Shown in pieces: positions 27,054 through 35,774 of a stretch of DNA of 64,000 bases. The translations under genes and the position numbers were made by a program. The first letter of the stretch is position 1, and each line of letters opens with the position of its first letter. This stretch comes from Marixanthomonas sp. SCSIO 43207 (GTDB taxonomy: Bacteria; Bacteroidota; Bacteroidia; Flavobacteriales; Flavobacteriaceae), in the NCBI RefSeq assembly GCF_019904255.1, contig NZ_CP063203.1, positions 2,242,001 through 2,306,000 on the forward strand, read 5' to 3'. The notes under the pieces are model-generated. The model was not told the origin of the DNA and did not search any database. It worked only from the letters and a program-made list of their open reading frames with translations.

Positions 27054-28217
27054 ATGGTGGACACCAATTCTATAATAAATACGTACCCCAATGTGTTTCG
27101 CATTGATTATAATTTGAATAAACTTGTTCAAAAAATTGAAGTGCTCAATTTTGTAAACCCTATAAATATTGAGCAAGAAAAGCGAAACTTTTTTTCTTCA
27201 AAGTATAATATCAATCCCAATTTTAGGTACAGAAAGATAGATTTTAATGCTCATAAACTACAACAGCAACTTTTTTTACAAGATATTGACAGTATTAAAG
27301 ACGATGAAACACGAAGCTTTTATAGAGATGTAATTTATGATTATTCAGGTTTAATACAATGTGTAGAGACCGTAGGACAGCGAGAAAAGTTTTATTACAA
27401 TTCATTAAAATCATTTGGTACACCAACAGATAAAGATGTAGAAAATGCACGTTTTATTCTTCATTTTGAAGATGAAGCGTTCAAACAGGAAATGATTCCC
27501 GTTTTTGATGCGAATGAAGCCGTTGCATATTTTGAAGATTTCAGAAAAAAATATGATTTTCAATTTACTATAAAACTGTCCAATAAAATTTCTGCGGCAG
27601 CAATGGTAATTAATAATAAGCAAATGCTTGTTTTAAAGAAAAATCACAAGTTTAGTGCTAATCAATTAAAAGTACTGGCCAATCACGAGATAGGGCTGCA
27701 TTTGGTAACAACGTTTAATAGCTTAAACCAACCTTTAAAGATTTTTCATAATGGATTTCCAAAAAATGTTGAAACACAAGAAGGACTAGCTGTTTTTAGT
27801 GAGTACATGAGCGGCTGTTTAACTCTTTATAGATTAAAAGAATTGAGTTATAGAGTATTGGCAACTGATAGTTTACGCAAAGGTTTTAATTTTTGTGACA
27901 CGTTTGATTTGCTTCATAATCAATATAAACTGAATAGGGAAGAGGCATATAATATTTCTTTAAGAGCGCATCGTGGTGGTGGTTTTACAAAAGATCATTT
28001 ATATCTCACCGGTTTAAAAAAAGTATACAATCATTATCAAAAAGGAAACTCGCTGGATAACCTCCTGTCTGGAAAAGTAACGTTGGAACATGAACCGCTT
28101 TTAAAAAAGTGGAAAACCGAAGGGCTAGCACAGCCCAATAGCTATAAAAACTTTGCTTTTGATAGCAATGAGAATACTAACGAAACGCTTAATTTTATTC
28201 TTGAGAACTTAAAGTGA
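27054..28217 (+). CDS. QEGLA-motif putative metallopeptidase (DUF1704, MATCAP-like)
   Basis: This 387-residue soluble protein has NHEIGLHLVTTFNS near residue 210, an HExxxH zinc motif, followed about 30 residues later by ETQEGLAVFSEYMSG. The latter is the QEGLA motif for which the family was named ('flavohemoglobin expression-modulating'). Eukaryotic relatives (MATCAP) are tubulin carboxypeptidases, which suggests that this protein too removes a C-terminal residue. The start codon follows the amidohydrolase stop directly. The gene converges on the MuiA-like gene with 2 bp between the stops. The substrate is unknown. Confidence 0.85.
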   Translation: MVDTNSIINTYPNVFRIDYNLNKLVQKIEVLNFVNPINIEQEKRNFFSSKYNINPNFRYRKIDFNAHKLQQQLFLQDIDSIKDDETRSFYRDVIYDYSGLIQCVETVGQREKFYYNSLKSFGTPTDKDVENARFILHFEDEAFKQEMIPVFDANEAVAYFEDFRKKYDFQFTIKLSNKISAAAMVINNKQMLVLKKNHKFSANQLKVLANHEIGLHLVTTFNSLNQPLKIFHNGFPKNVETQEGLAVFSEYMSGCLTLYRLKELSYRVLATDSLRKGFNFCDTFDLLHNQYKLNREEAYNISLRAHRGGGFTKDHLYLTGLKKVYNHYQKGNSLDNLLSGKVTLEHEPLLKKWKTEGLAQPNSYKNFAFDSNENTNETLNFILENLK

Positions 28218-28219
28218 TT

Positions 28220-30100
28220 TTAATTAAGGTTAATCCTTTTATCTTTTGGATATTTTACGGTATATGAAAACTCCTTTTCGCTTTTCTGATTTGCTTTTAA
28301 TTCAATCGTCCATTTAAGAATACCGGTATCTTTTGTGAAATTAGCATCATTCGTTTCAATATCTGAAAGTTTTATTTTTTCATTTTGAGAAATAGGTATC
28401 CTATCTTCCAAAAGTAATTTTATAGGTGTTTTTTTATTGTTTTTAATTTCAATTTTATATCCCTTATTTACAATCCTATTATTGCCTAAAAAAGAACTGC
28501 TTTTAAAATTTTTAAGTTTTTCGCGAGTAACTATAACGTTTGGGTCTATTCCTAAGGAAATATTCAAACTATCAGAAGCTATCTGAGGGTTTAACATAAA
28601 TTTTCCTGAATAATTACCTTCAAAATATATGTTTGCTTCACCGGGTAGTAAATCATATTGTTCCCAATTTTTTAAGGTAGCAGTTATGAAAGTATTTTCA
28701 TTAAGTTCTGGTGCTGCATAGTGTTGATACAATGCTGGCATATCAATATTTTCAACTTCTATTATAGTTACTTCATTACTAGATTTTATAGTATGTGGTT
28801 TGCTAATTTCAAATTGTGTGTTTGTAATTCCTACCTCTTTTATGGTTCCATTAGATAATGTTTCAGGTTCTTTTATAGCAAGACCTGCAACTTTTCCTTG
28901 CAGTGCTTTAGATATATCTGAGTTTGCACCATAGCCTGTTATAACCACTTCTTCTAATTGTTCAGAAGAAGCATTTAAATTAACATTCATAACAGTTGAG
29001 TGTATTGGTATGCTTTTAGTATCAAAACCAACATAGCTAAAAACCAATTCTTCACCGTTATTAACTTTTAATGAATAATTACCATCAAAATCTGTTTGTG
29101 TGCCGGTGCTAGTTCCTTTTATTACAACATTGACTCCTGGTAATGGAAGCCCAGTATCGTCTATAACAGTTCCTGTTACGTTATTAACTGTAGGGTTGTA
29201 CTTGTAGTTACTTCGTTGTATTGGTGTAGAAGCCCTATAGTTTCTGCTTACAAAGTTTAAATATTTTGTTGAGAGTTCTGGTTTAAGATTATTGGTATTC
29301 GGGTCGCCTGTAGACAAAGTTATGTTTACATTTTCCCAGTCTGTTCCTGTTTGTTGATATACGTTTGCTTTATACGAAATTTTAATAGGAGCACTAGTGT
29401 TTTCTGCTTTAATGTCATATACAGGAAACCATCCTGCATTTTCTAAATTGTATTTGATAACAAGAGATAGATTTGATGCAGTTTCCGAGGTAAGTTTTAC
29501 AGTAATTTTACCACGTTCTTCTTTTCTATTATCCTCTATTTTATATAATTCGCTAGTATATTTATTAATGGTTTTGTTTAACTCTTTGAGTTGCTTTTTT
29601 TCTTTATAAATAATGTTATTAATTTCAGTAACTCGTTGTCTGTAATAGGTAGAAAGCTCTTTAACTTTCTGTAATGAAAGGTCTGTAGCTTCACTATTTA
29701 TTTTTTTATTTTCTTCTAAAATAGAAAGCTCTTTTTCATATCCGTCTATTATATTTTTTATTTCATTTTTCTTCAGTTTTAGACCATCAATTTTAGTATT
29801 TAAAATTGTGTATTCTTCAGAAACTGTACCTTTTTCAAGGTAATCAATAGTATAATTTAATGATGAAATTGAAGCATTTTTAATACCTGAAATTTGAATG
29901 CTGTTTTCGTTAATAGCTGCAGATAAATCATTAAAAATCAGTGTATTTTCGCCTTTTGTTAATATTACATTTGAGTGTCGCTCAATAGTAGCCCCGTTTA
30001 AGTAAACAGTAACACTTTTAATATTTGACGTATGTTTTTTCTCAAAATTTGAAAATGCAAGAAAAGGAATTAAAAAGAATAGAAGAGTAAAGTTTTTCAT
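28220..30100 (-). CDS. MuiA-like DUF4140/DUF4139 protein with an inserted TonB-transporter (CarboxypepD_reg + plug) fragment
   Basis: The protein has 626 residues and starts with a signal peptide (about 1-17). A DUF4140-like beta domain (IKSVTVYLNGATIERHSNV) comes first, then a long coiled coil (about 100-200), then the first part of a DUF4139 domain (NLENAGWFPVYDIKA...TGTDWENVNITLSTGDP). At about residues 305-420 an extra segment interrupts it: VTGTVIDDTGLPLPGVNVVI...GNYSLKV is a carboxypeptidase-regulatory-like repeat, and EEVVITGYG...ALQGKVAGLAI is the start of a SusC-type plug. DUF4139 then resumes (FLGNNRIVNKGYKIEIKN, IEDRIP-like LEDRIPISQ). The role is unknown; MuiA proteins are outer-envelope beta proteins. 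Confidence 0.85.
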   Translation of the reverse strand: MKNFTLLFFLIPFLAFSNFEKKHTSNIKSVTVYLNGATIERHSNVILTKGENTLIFNDLSAAINENSIQISGIKNASISSLNYTIDYLEKGTVSEEYTILNTKIDGLKLKKNEIKNIIDGYEKELSILEENKKINSEATDLSLQKVKELSTYYRQRVTEINNIIYKEKKQLKELNKTINKYTSELYKIEDNRKEERGKITVKLTSETASNLSLVIKYNLENAGWFPVYDIKAENTSAPIKISYKANVYQQTGTDWENVNITLSTGDPNTNNLKPELSTKYLNFVSRNYRASTPIQRSNYKYNPTVNNVTGTVIDDTGLPLPGVNVVIKGTSTGTQTDFDGNYSLKVNNGEELVFSYVGFDTKSIPIHSTVMNVNLNASSEQLEEVVITGYGANSDISKALQGKVAGLAIKEPETLSNGTIKEVGITNTQFEISKPHTIKSSNEVTIIEVENIDMPALYQHYAAPELNENTFITATLKNWEQYDLLPGEANIYFEGNYSGKFMLNPQIASDSLNISLGIDPNVIVTREKLKNFKSSSFLGNNRIVNKGYKIEIKNNKKTPIKLLLEDRIPISQNEKIKLSDIETNDANFTKDTGILKWTIELKANQKSEKEFSYTVKYPKDKRINLN

Positions 30101-30181
30101 AACTAACGTTTATAAATAAAAACTAATATAATGTTTCGTATTGGAGAAATTACAATAATAACCTGTTTTTTAATACCTCCA

Positions 30182-30589
30182 TTACAAAAATTTTGCTTGC
30201 AATTCAGGTGTTGGGATCATACAGCTTTCTTTTTTGCCAAACCATTTATAGCGGTTCTTAGCAATAAAATCATAAACAGCATTGCGGATGAATTTTGGGA
30301 GAATGATAAATCCGTAAAGTAGCGGCCAACCACCAGATAGATGTTTGGCAATGTGTAGTGCTGCCGATGATTTTTCGTAATACTTATTACCTTCTACCAG
30401 TATGATAGAGTCTGTTTGAGAAGTATCAATTTTAAATTTTGAAATAAGCTGCATGCCTATCTCACTTTGTAAAGCAGCAAAACGAAAAATATCATTTTTA
30501 TCTCGTTTAATTGCAAACGTAACCGAACTATTGCAAAGATTGCAGACACCGTCAAAGAGAATGATTTTATGTTTTTTTTCAGTTTTCAA
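30182..30589 (-). CDS. DCC-family thiol-disulfide oxidoreductase-like protein (DUF393)
   Basis: The protein has 135 residues. It starts at a TTG (30589); no ATG lies between the preceding stop and the essential motif, so TTG is the most likely start. The family motif FDGVCNLCNSSV is near residues 12-23, with the CxxC pair at 16 and 19, and FRFAALQSEIGMQLI follows. The C-terminal part (LPKFIRNAVYDFIAKNRYKWFG) is also typical. The DCC family is thioredoxin-like, with a poorly known role. The gene follows the mutS2-like gene by 17 bp on the same strand. Confidence 0.85.
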   Translation of the reverse strand: MKTEKKHKIILFDGVCNLCNSSVTFAIKRDKNDIFRFAALQSEIGMQLISKFKIDTSQTDSIILVEGNKYYEKSSAALHIAKHLSGGWPLLYGFIILPKFIRNAVYDFIAKNRYKWFGKKESCMIPTPELQAKFL

Positions 30590-30606
30590 ATAAAAGTGAA
30601 TGTATT

Positions 30607-32790
30607 TTATGAAACTTTTTCTAATTCTTTCAAGCTCACATCTGCTGTAAACATACCGTAGTTTACAATTGCTTTTTGCTTTTCAATTGTATCAATAGTT
30701 CCTATGGCACGACCATCAATCATACGTACGCGATCACCAACTTTCAAAGTAACTTTTGGTTTTGGTGGTGGAGCTTTTTTGGCTTCGGCTTTTTCTTTCT
30801 TTTTCTTTTTTCTTATTGCCGCAACTTTTTGTTCAAGTTCTTGCTTTATTTCGTGTTTTTTTGCTTTTTCGGCTTTTTTCTGTGCTTTGCTTACCGGTTT
30901 CTTTTTCGGCTTAGGTTTTTTTCGTTTGCTATTTTCTTTTAAAACGAGTTTAAACAACTCATCAAGCAAAGGCTTTTTCTTTTTGGTATTGAAAAATTTT
31001 TCCGCCAGTGAATCCACTTTTTTTCCAAGTGAAATCATTTTTTGATTACTATCATACAATTCTTGAAAGCTCTCTAGTTTTTCTTGTACGCGATTGTTAA
31101 CTTCTTCAAGTTGTTTGCTTTCTTCACGAGCTTTTTGCTCTTCACTTTTTAAGTTTGCTGAAGTTTTTCGCAATTGAGATCGTTCTTGTTGTAACTTAGC
31201 AATGGTTTTATCAAACCTAACTTTTCCGTGTTCAATTTTCTTTTTGGCTTTGTTTATTAAGCTATACGGAATACCGTTCTTTTGCGCTACTTCAAAAGTA
31301 AAAGAGCTACCTGCTTCACCAAGATGCAATTGATATAAAGGTTCTAGACTTCTATTATCAAATTGCATATTGGCGTTGATAGCATATGGTAATTCGGTTG
31401 CTAGAACTTTTAAATTGGAGTAGTGTGTTGTGATAATACCAAATGCTTCTCGTTCATAAAAAACCTCTAGAAATGTTTCGGCCAGTGCTCCGCCAAGTTC
31501 TGGGTCACTTCCCGTACCAAACTCATCAATTAAGAAAAGCGTGTTTTGGTTACATTTCCGAAGAAATTGATTCATTTTTTTTAATCGGTAGCTATACGTA
31601 CTTAAGTGGTTTTCTATAGATTGATTGTCGCCAATATCTGTTAACACGCGATCAAAAAAACTAAACTCACTTAATGGATCTACAGGAATTAATAAACCAC
31701 TTTGCAGCATCACTTGTAATAACCCAACGGTTTTTAAGGTGATACTTTTACCACCGGCATTGGGTCCGCTAATAACTATAACTCGCTTTTCGGGTTCTAA
31801 AGAAATGGTTTGCGGAAACGTTTTTTCATTTCTTTTTTTATTTGCCACCCACAATAACGGATGAAAAGCGTCTTTTAAATACAAGAATTTTTTTTCTGTC
31901 AAAATGGGTAAAACTCCATTGATAGCATTGGCGTACTTGGCTTTTGCATACAACACATCAATTTTTGAAAGATAATTCTGGTATTGCTTCAACAACTTTT
32001 TGTAGGGTCTTACAAACTCGGTAAGTTGTTTTAAAATACGTTTTATTTCTTCTTGCTCTTCGTATATTAAATTGCTAAGTTCATTTGCAAACTCAAGGGT
32101 TTCTTGCGGCTCAATGTACACAATACTGCCCGTTCTTGAATTGCCCAAAACAGCACCTTTTATTTTACGGCGGTGCATCGCTTTTACTGCCAATACACGA
32201 CGATTGTCTACAACGGTTTCTCGTATTTCATCAAGATAATCTGCTTGTGAATAATGGTTAAGTGCTTTTGAAAACGAAGAGTTTATTTGTCCCTTTACTT
32301 GATTGAGTCTTCTTCTTATAGCTGCTAGCTCTTCTGAAGCATCATTTTTCACATCCCCAAAACGATCAATTTTTTTTTGAATTTCTTCTGAAATAATGGA
32401 GGTGTAACTTACCTTAGAAGAAAATTTATTTAAGTAAACGTAAAACTCTTCAAATTTTTTAAAAAACTTCAGTAAATCAGCAGTTGTATCGGTTACTGAA
32501 CGTATTCTTCTGAAACTTGAAATCTCTAACACACTGTTTTCTATATCAAGTAATTGAAGGGCTTTATTGATAGGCTCAAAATCGTGATTTGGGATAGGGC
32601 TATCGCTGTTAAAAGAAGCAGTAAACTCTTTAACACGGTATAACTCTGCGGCAACCTTATCTGTGTTTTTAAAAGGTTGTACTTTAAGCACTTTGTTGGT
32701 GCCGGGTTCTGTAATACAAAAATCTGCTATTTGCTGCAAAACAACAGGAAATTCTAAATCCTGCAATGTTTTTGAATCGATACGGACCAT
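30607..32790 (-). CDS. MutS2-type ATPase lacking the Smr domain
   Basis: The protein has 727 residues. A helical core (MutS domain III-like, about 1-290) is followed by an ATPase domain with ISGPNAGGKSITLKT (Walker A near 340) and LFLIDEFGTGSDPELGGAL (Walker B near 420). A coiled coil follows, then a very lysine-rich linker (about 590-680), and a small C-terminal beta domain (LKVGDRVRMIDGRAIGTIDT). Typical MutS2 continues from this beta domain into an Smr nuclease domain, which is absent here. MutS2 proteins act on recombination intermediates and stalled ribosomes. The missing Smr argues against nuclease activity. It diverges from ung, with 50 bp between the starts. Confidence 0.88.
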   Translation of the reverse strand: MVRIDSKTLQDLEFPVVLQQIADFCITEPGTNKVLKVQPFKNTDKVAAELYRVKEFTASFNSDSPIPNHDFEPINKALQLLDIENSVLEISSFRRIRSVTDTTADLLKFFKKFEEFYVYLNKFSSKVSYTSIISEEIQKKIDRFGDVKNDASEELAAIRRRLNQVKGQINSSFSKALNHYSQADYLDEIRETVVDNRRVLAVKAMHRRKIKGAVLGNSRTGSIVYIEPQETLEFANELSNLIYEEQEEIKRILKQLTEFVRPYKKLLKQYQNYLSKIDVLYAKAKYANAINGVLPILTEKKFLYLKDAFHPLLWVANKKRNEKTFPQTISLEPEKRVIVISGPNAGGKSITLKTVGLLQVMLQSGLLIPVDPLSEFSFFDRVLTDIGDNQSIENHLSTYSYRLKKMNQFLRKCNQNTLFLIDEFGTGSDPELGGALAETFLEVFYEREAFGIITTHYSNLKVLATELPYAINANMQFDNRSLEPLYQLHLGEAGSSFTFEVAQKNGIPYSLINKAKKKIEHGKVRFDKTIAKLQQERSQLRKTSANLKSEEQKAREESKQLEEVNNRVQEKLESFQELYDSNQKMISLGKKVDSLAEKFFNTKKKKPLLDELFKLVLKENSKRKKPKPKKKPVSKAQKKAEKAKKHEIKQELEQKVAAIRKKKKKEKAEAKKAPPPKPKVTLKVGDRVRMIDGRAIGTIDTIEKQKAIVNYGMFTADVSLKELEKVS

Positions 32791-32826
32791 TCGCCTTTAA
32801 TACTGTATTTTTACGTTTTCTGAATA

Positions 32827-32834
32827 CAAAAATA
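32827..32834 (-). promoter_or_regulatory. -7 promoter element (TATTTTTG) of the mutS2-like gene
   Basis: This is an exact TAnnTTTG on the minus strand, 36 bp before the ATG at 32790, in the 50-bp divergent region shared with ung. No -33 TTG is evident. Confidence 0.4.
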
Positions 32835-32840
32835 CATATA

Positions 32841-33506
32841 ATGCAGGTAACTATTGAAGAAAGTTGGAAGGAGCAATTAATGAATGAATTTGAAAAACCA
32901 TACTTTGAAAAATTGATTCAGTTTGTAAAAAATGAATATGAAAAAAACAAATGCTTTCCGCCGGGTAAACAAATCTTTTCTGCCTTTGATCATACACCTT
33001 TTAATAAGGTTAAAGTAGTTATTTTGGGTCAAGATCCGTATCACGGAGAAGGACAAGCAAATGGATTGTGTTTTTCAGTAGCCGATGGGGTAACAAAACC
33101 ACCTTCTTTGAATAATATTTTTGAAGAAATAAAAACAGATGTACAAATTCCTGTGCCATCAAGCGGAAATCTAGAGCGATGGGCCAATCAAGGAGTTTTA
33201 CTTTTAAATGCTACTTTAACCGTACGAGCGCATCAAGCCGGAAGCCACCAAAAGAAAGGGTGGGAGCAGTTTACTGATGCTGTGATTTCAAAACTTTCAG
33301 AAAATAGGGAAGGTTTGGTTTTTTTATTGTGGGGCGGTTATGCTAAAAAGAAAGGTGCCAAAATAGACAGACAAAAACACTTAGTTTTAACAAGCGGTCA
33401 TCCTTCACCTTTGAGTGCTAATAGAGGATATTGGTTTGGTAATAAGCATTTCAGTAAAACAAATGCTTATTTAGAAAAAAATGGAAAAGAAAAAATCGAG
33501 TGGTAG
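32841..33506 (+). CDS. ung: Uracil-DNA glycosylase
   Basis: The ATG at 32841 gives 221 residues, the normal length for family 1 UDG; a longer frame that starts inside mutS2 is not needed. The motifs are VVILGQDPYHGEGQANGLCFS, with the catalytic Asp at 65, and LTSGHPSPLSANRGYWFG, with the catalytic His and DNA-intercalation loop near 188-192. Asn in LLLNATLTVRAHQAGSH contacts uracil. The enzyme removes uracil from DNA in base-excision repair. Its divergent neighbour is another DNA-repair-type gene. Confidence 0.96.
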   Translation: MQVTIEESWKEQLMNEFEKPYFEKLIQFVKNEYEKNKCFPPGKQIFSAFDHTPFNKVKVVILGQDPYHGEGQANGLCFSVADGVTKPPSLNNIFEEIKTDVQIPVPSSGNLERWANQGVLLLNATLTVRAHQAGSHQKKGWEQFTDAVISKLSENREGLVFLLWGGYAKKKGAKIDRQKHLVLTSGHPSPLSANRGYWFGNKHFSKTNAYLEKNGKEKIEW

Positions 33507-33659
33507 CATAACACTACCCTCAAGATTTTACATAATTCCATTTATAGTAATGGTTACTTATTTGTCTTTATTTGGCTCTGTTGTATCGTTGCAACTAAAT
33601 TGTAATAACAGAAAGTTAGTTACAAGTAAAGCCCCTAAAATTATTAAAAATGTAGTCAT

Positions 33660-33697
33660 AAATAGCTTACTTTACATAAGTAAGATGCGAGCTATTT
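33660..33697. other. Imperfect hairpin in the ung / substrate-binding-protein convergent region
   Basis: CTTACTT (33666) pairs with AAGTAAG (33678). The stem is extended by AAATAG/CTATTT across a 7-nt one-sided bulge, giving 13 bp in all. It has no clean U-tract, so a terminator role is only possible. The rest of the 220-bp convergent gap (33507-33728) shows nothing else I can support. Confidence 0.3.
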
Positions 33698-33728
33698 AAA
33701 AAGGTTGCGTAAAAAAATACTATTTTTT

Positions 33729-34586
33729 TTAAGAAGGCTGCCAAAGTACCTTTTCTGAAGCCACTTTAGTGTCAATTAAATTTAATTCTAATAATTTATC
33801 TTGAACGTTTTTAAGTTCTTCTTCGGTTAAGTTTTTTTGACTCCATTCGGTTAATGCTAACCATTGACGTACGTCTTCTAGCTTTTGATCATATCGTTTT
33901 GAGATGACCTTATCTATATCTGGAATGTTTTTAAAATCTAGAGTAGATTCATTGATAATTTGTAAAATAGCTTTTACAGCTTCGCTTTCATTATCAAGAA
34001 CTTCATTACGTACAGCAATTACAAAACAAGGCCAAGGTGTAGGGCATTCTCCAACCAAACGAAAAGGACCGTTATCTACGTACGGTTTTGTAGTAAACTT
34101 TTCCCACATAAAGTAATCTCCGTTACCTTCGGGAAGATTTTTTAATGCACCTTCCAAGTCTTTTATTACTTTAAATTCAAGATCGTCTTCATAATCCCAA
34201 CCTTGGTTTTCAGCATTTACGTAAGCCATTAAATGAGAACCCGAACCGTATCTACTTATAGCAGCTTCAGTTCCTTTTAAATCTGAAACAGTTTCATAGT
34301 CTGAGTTGTCAGCAACGTGTATACCCCATAACAATGGTGATTTTACAAATACTTGTACAATTTTTGAATCATTACCATTTATAATGTCTCGTACAATTCC
34401 TTCTGTTAAAATCACGGCCATATCAACACTCCCATCTCTAAGAGCTTTGCACATTTCACCAGTACCGCCATAGTAATCTTTCCACCTAAGATTAATATTG
34501 GCATTATGGTATTTCTTGTCTTTAAGGGTTAAATACCAAGGTAAATTGAAGTGTTCGGGCACGCCGCCTATCAGCATTTTTTTCAT
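33729..34586 (-). CDS. Substrate-binding-type protein without signal peptide (NMT1/THI5- or Ca3427-like)
   Basis: The protein has 285 residues. A periplasmic-binding-protein fold of the SsuA/THI5 kind is suggested by GGVPEHFNLPWYLTLKD, YGGTGEMCKALRDGSVDMAVILTEG, LKGTEAAISRYGSGSHLMAYV and PWPCFVIAVRNE. It lacks a signal peptide and has no ABC permease or ATPase beside it, so it is probably cytoplasmic and not a transport receptor. A cytoplasmic fungal relative (Ca3427) binds a pyrimidine-like ligand, which would fit the overlapping nucleoside phosphorylase gene (4 bp). This link is inference. It is the last gene of a four-gene operon. Confidence 0.78.
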   Translation of the reverse strand: MKKMLIGGVPEHFNLPWYLTLKDKKYHNANINLRWKDYYGGTGEMCKALRDGSVDMAVILTEGIVRDIINGNDSKIVQVFVKSPLLWGIHVADNSDYETVSDLKGTEAAISRYGSGSHLMAYVNAENQGWDYEDDLEFKVIKDLEGALKNLPEGNGDYFMWEKFTTKPYVDNGPFRLVGECPTPWPCFVIAVRNEVLDNESEAVKAILQIINESTLDFKNIPDIDKVISKRYDQKLEDVRQWLALTEWSQKNLTEEELKNVQDKLLELNLIDTKVASEKVLWQPS

Positions 34587-35452
34587 TTTGTAAGTATTTC
34601 CAGTGTCTGTTTAATTAAGGTTTCCACGGTCTCTTTAGGGGTATTACTAAATGTACCATTAGGTCTATTGGCTAAAATAGCATTTAACGAAAGTGCTTTA
34701 TGGCCCAAAAGTTTTGCCATAGCATAAATACCAGACGTTTCCATTTCAAGATTGGTTATTTTCTTTCCTTCAAAAGAGAAAGAGGTAAGTTTTTCATTTA
34801 GGTCTGCATCTTGTAATGGTAGGCGTAAAACTCTACCTTGAGGACCGTAAAAGCCTACGTTTGTGGCAGTAACTCCATTTATATAATCATTTTCAGAAAA
34901 AAGGTTTAGTAAAGATTGATCTGCATTGATGACATAGGGCGCCGATTTTTTTGTAGACCAATTGGTGTGTTTAATAAATGCTTCTGAAAAAGGTTTATTT
35001 TCAAATGAAGTATTTGCATAAAAATGTAACAAGTTATCAAAGCCAATTGCGGTTTCAGAAATTAAAAAAGAATCAATTGGTATGTTTGGTTGTACCGCAC
35101 CTGATGTGCCAACCCTAACAATGGTAAGTTGTGTTAATACATCTTTTTGTGTACGTTTTTCAAAATCAATATTGACCAATGCATCTAGTTCATTGAAAAC
35201 TATATCAATATTATCGGTTCCTATTCCTGTAGAAATTACTGAGATTCGTTTCCCGTTATACGTGCCTGTGTGAGTTTTAAACTCTCTATTATGAACGTCA
35301 ACTTCTAAAGCGTCAAAATGTTTTGAAATACTTTCTACTCGCTCAGGATCTCCTACTGTGATAATGGTTTTGGCAAGATCTTCAGGTTTTAAATGGAGGT
35401 GATAAATACTTCCGTCTGGGTTTATGATTAATTCAGATTCAGCAATTCTCAT
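34583..35452 (-). CDS. Nucleoside phosphorylase (uridine phosphorylase-like)
   Basis: This 289-residue protein of the PNP/UDP family has VGDPERVESISKHFD for phosphate binding, STGIGTDNIDIVFNELDALV, VRVGTSGAVQPNIPIDSFLI, and NLEMETSGIYAMAKLLGHKA, where the Glu-Met-Glu triad contacts ribose. The pattern favours uridine phosphorylase over purine enzymes. It cleaves nucleosides with phosphate to base and ribose-1-phosphate. It overlaps the downstream gene by 4 bp and the upstream SUI1 gene by 4 bp, so expression is coupled. Confidence 0.9.
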   Translation of the reverse strand: MRIAESELIINPDGSIYHLHLKPEDLAKTIITVGDPERVESISKHFDALEVDVHNREFKTHTGTYNGKRISVISTGIGTDNIDIVFNELDALVNIDFEKRTQKDVLTQLTIVRVGTSGAVQPNIPIDSFLISETAIGFDNLLHFYANTSFENKPFSEAFIKHTNWSTKKSAPYVINADQSLLNLFSENDYINGVTATNVGFYGPQGRVLRLPLQDADLNEKLTSFSFEGKKITNLEMETSGIYAMAKLLGHKALSLNAILANRPNGTFSNTPKETVETLIKQTLEILTK

Positions 35453-35772
35453 CCACCAACACGTTTTACGGCAAAGCCTTTATCTTTTAAAAATTGCATA
35501 ATCTCTTTTCGATAATCACCTTGAATTAATATTTGTTCATTTTTAAAACTACCGCCTACACCAAGCATTTTTTTGAGCTCTTTTGCTAGTTGTTTAAAAT
35601 CACTTTGTGCCCCGTTATAATTATCTATTATTGTAATAGGCTTACCACGGCGTTTTTCATATTTGCAATGAAGCGGTTCATCTTGTAACCAAACTGAAGA
35701 TTTTTCTTCTTTGGGTTCTTCAGGAACTTCGTGGTCTGGAAATAAATTTTTTAATTGATCTTGTAAATCCAT
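35449..35772 (-). CDS. SUI1/eIF1-like translation factor (YciH family)
   Basis: The protein has 107 residues. The acidic N-terminal tail is followed by the SUI1 fold: CKYEKRRGKPITIIDNYNG, LAKELKKMLGVGGSFKNEQI, LIQGDYRKEIMQFLKDKGF. The basic KRRGKP segment and the GVGG turn are the family signatures. Bacterial YciH affects initiation fidelity in E. coli. It lies between the 2OG oxygenase gene (2 bp gap) and the nucleoside phosphorylase gene (4 bp overlap). Confidence 0.92.
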   Translation of the reverse strand: MDLQDQLKNLFPDHEVPEEPKEEKSSVWLQDEPLHCKYEKRRGKPITIIDNYNGAQSDFKQLAKELKKMLGVGGSFKNEQILIQGDYRKEIMQFLKDKGFAVKRVGG

Positions 35773-35774
35773 AT

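Noticed and set aside
30704-31045. Phe/Ser-rich plus-strand frames opposite the MutS2 linker
   Set aside because: They are the reverse complement of the Lys/Glu-rich coding stretch (AAA/GAA give TTT/TTC) and have no independent signal.
33481-33699. 72-residue open frame overlapping the end of ung
   Set aside because: It overlaps ung by 26 bp and has no family pattern and no leader. Its mix of hydrophobic and low-complexity residues fits random translation of the AT-rich convergent gap.
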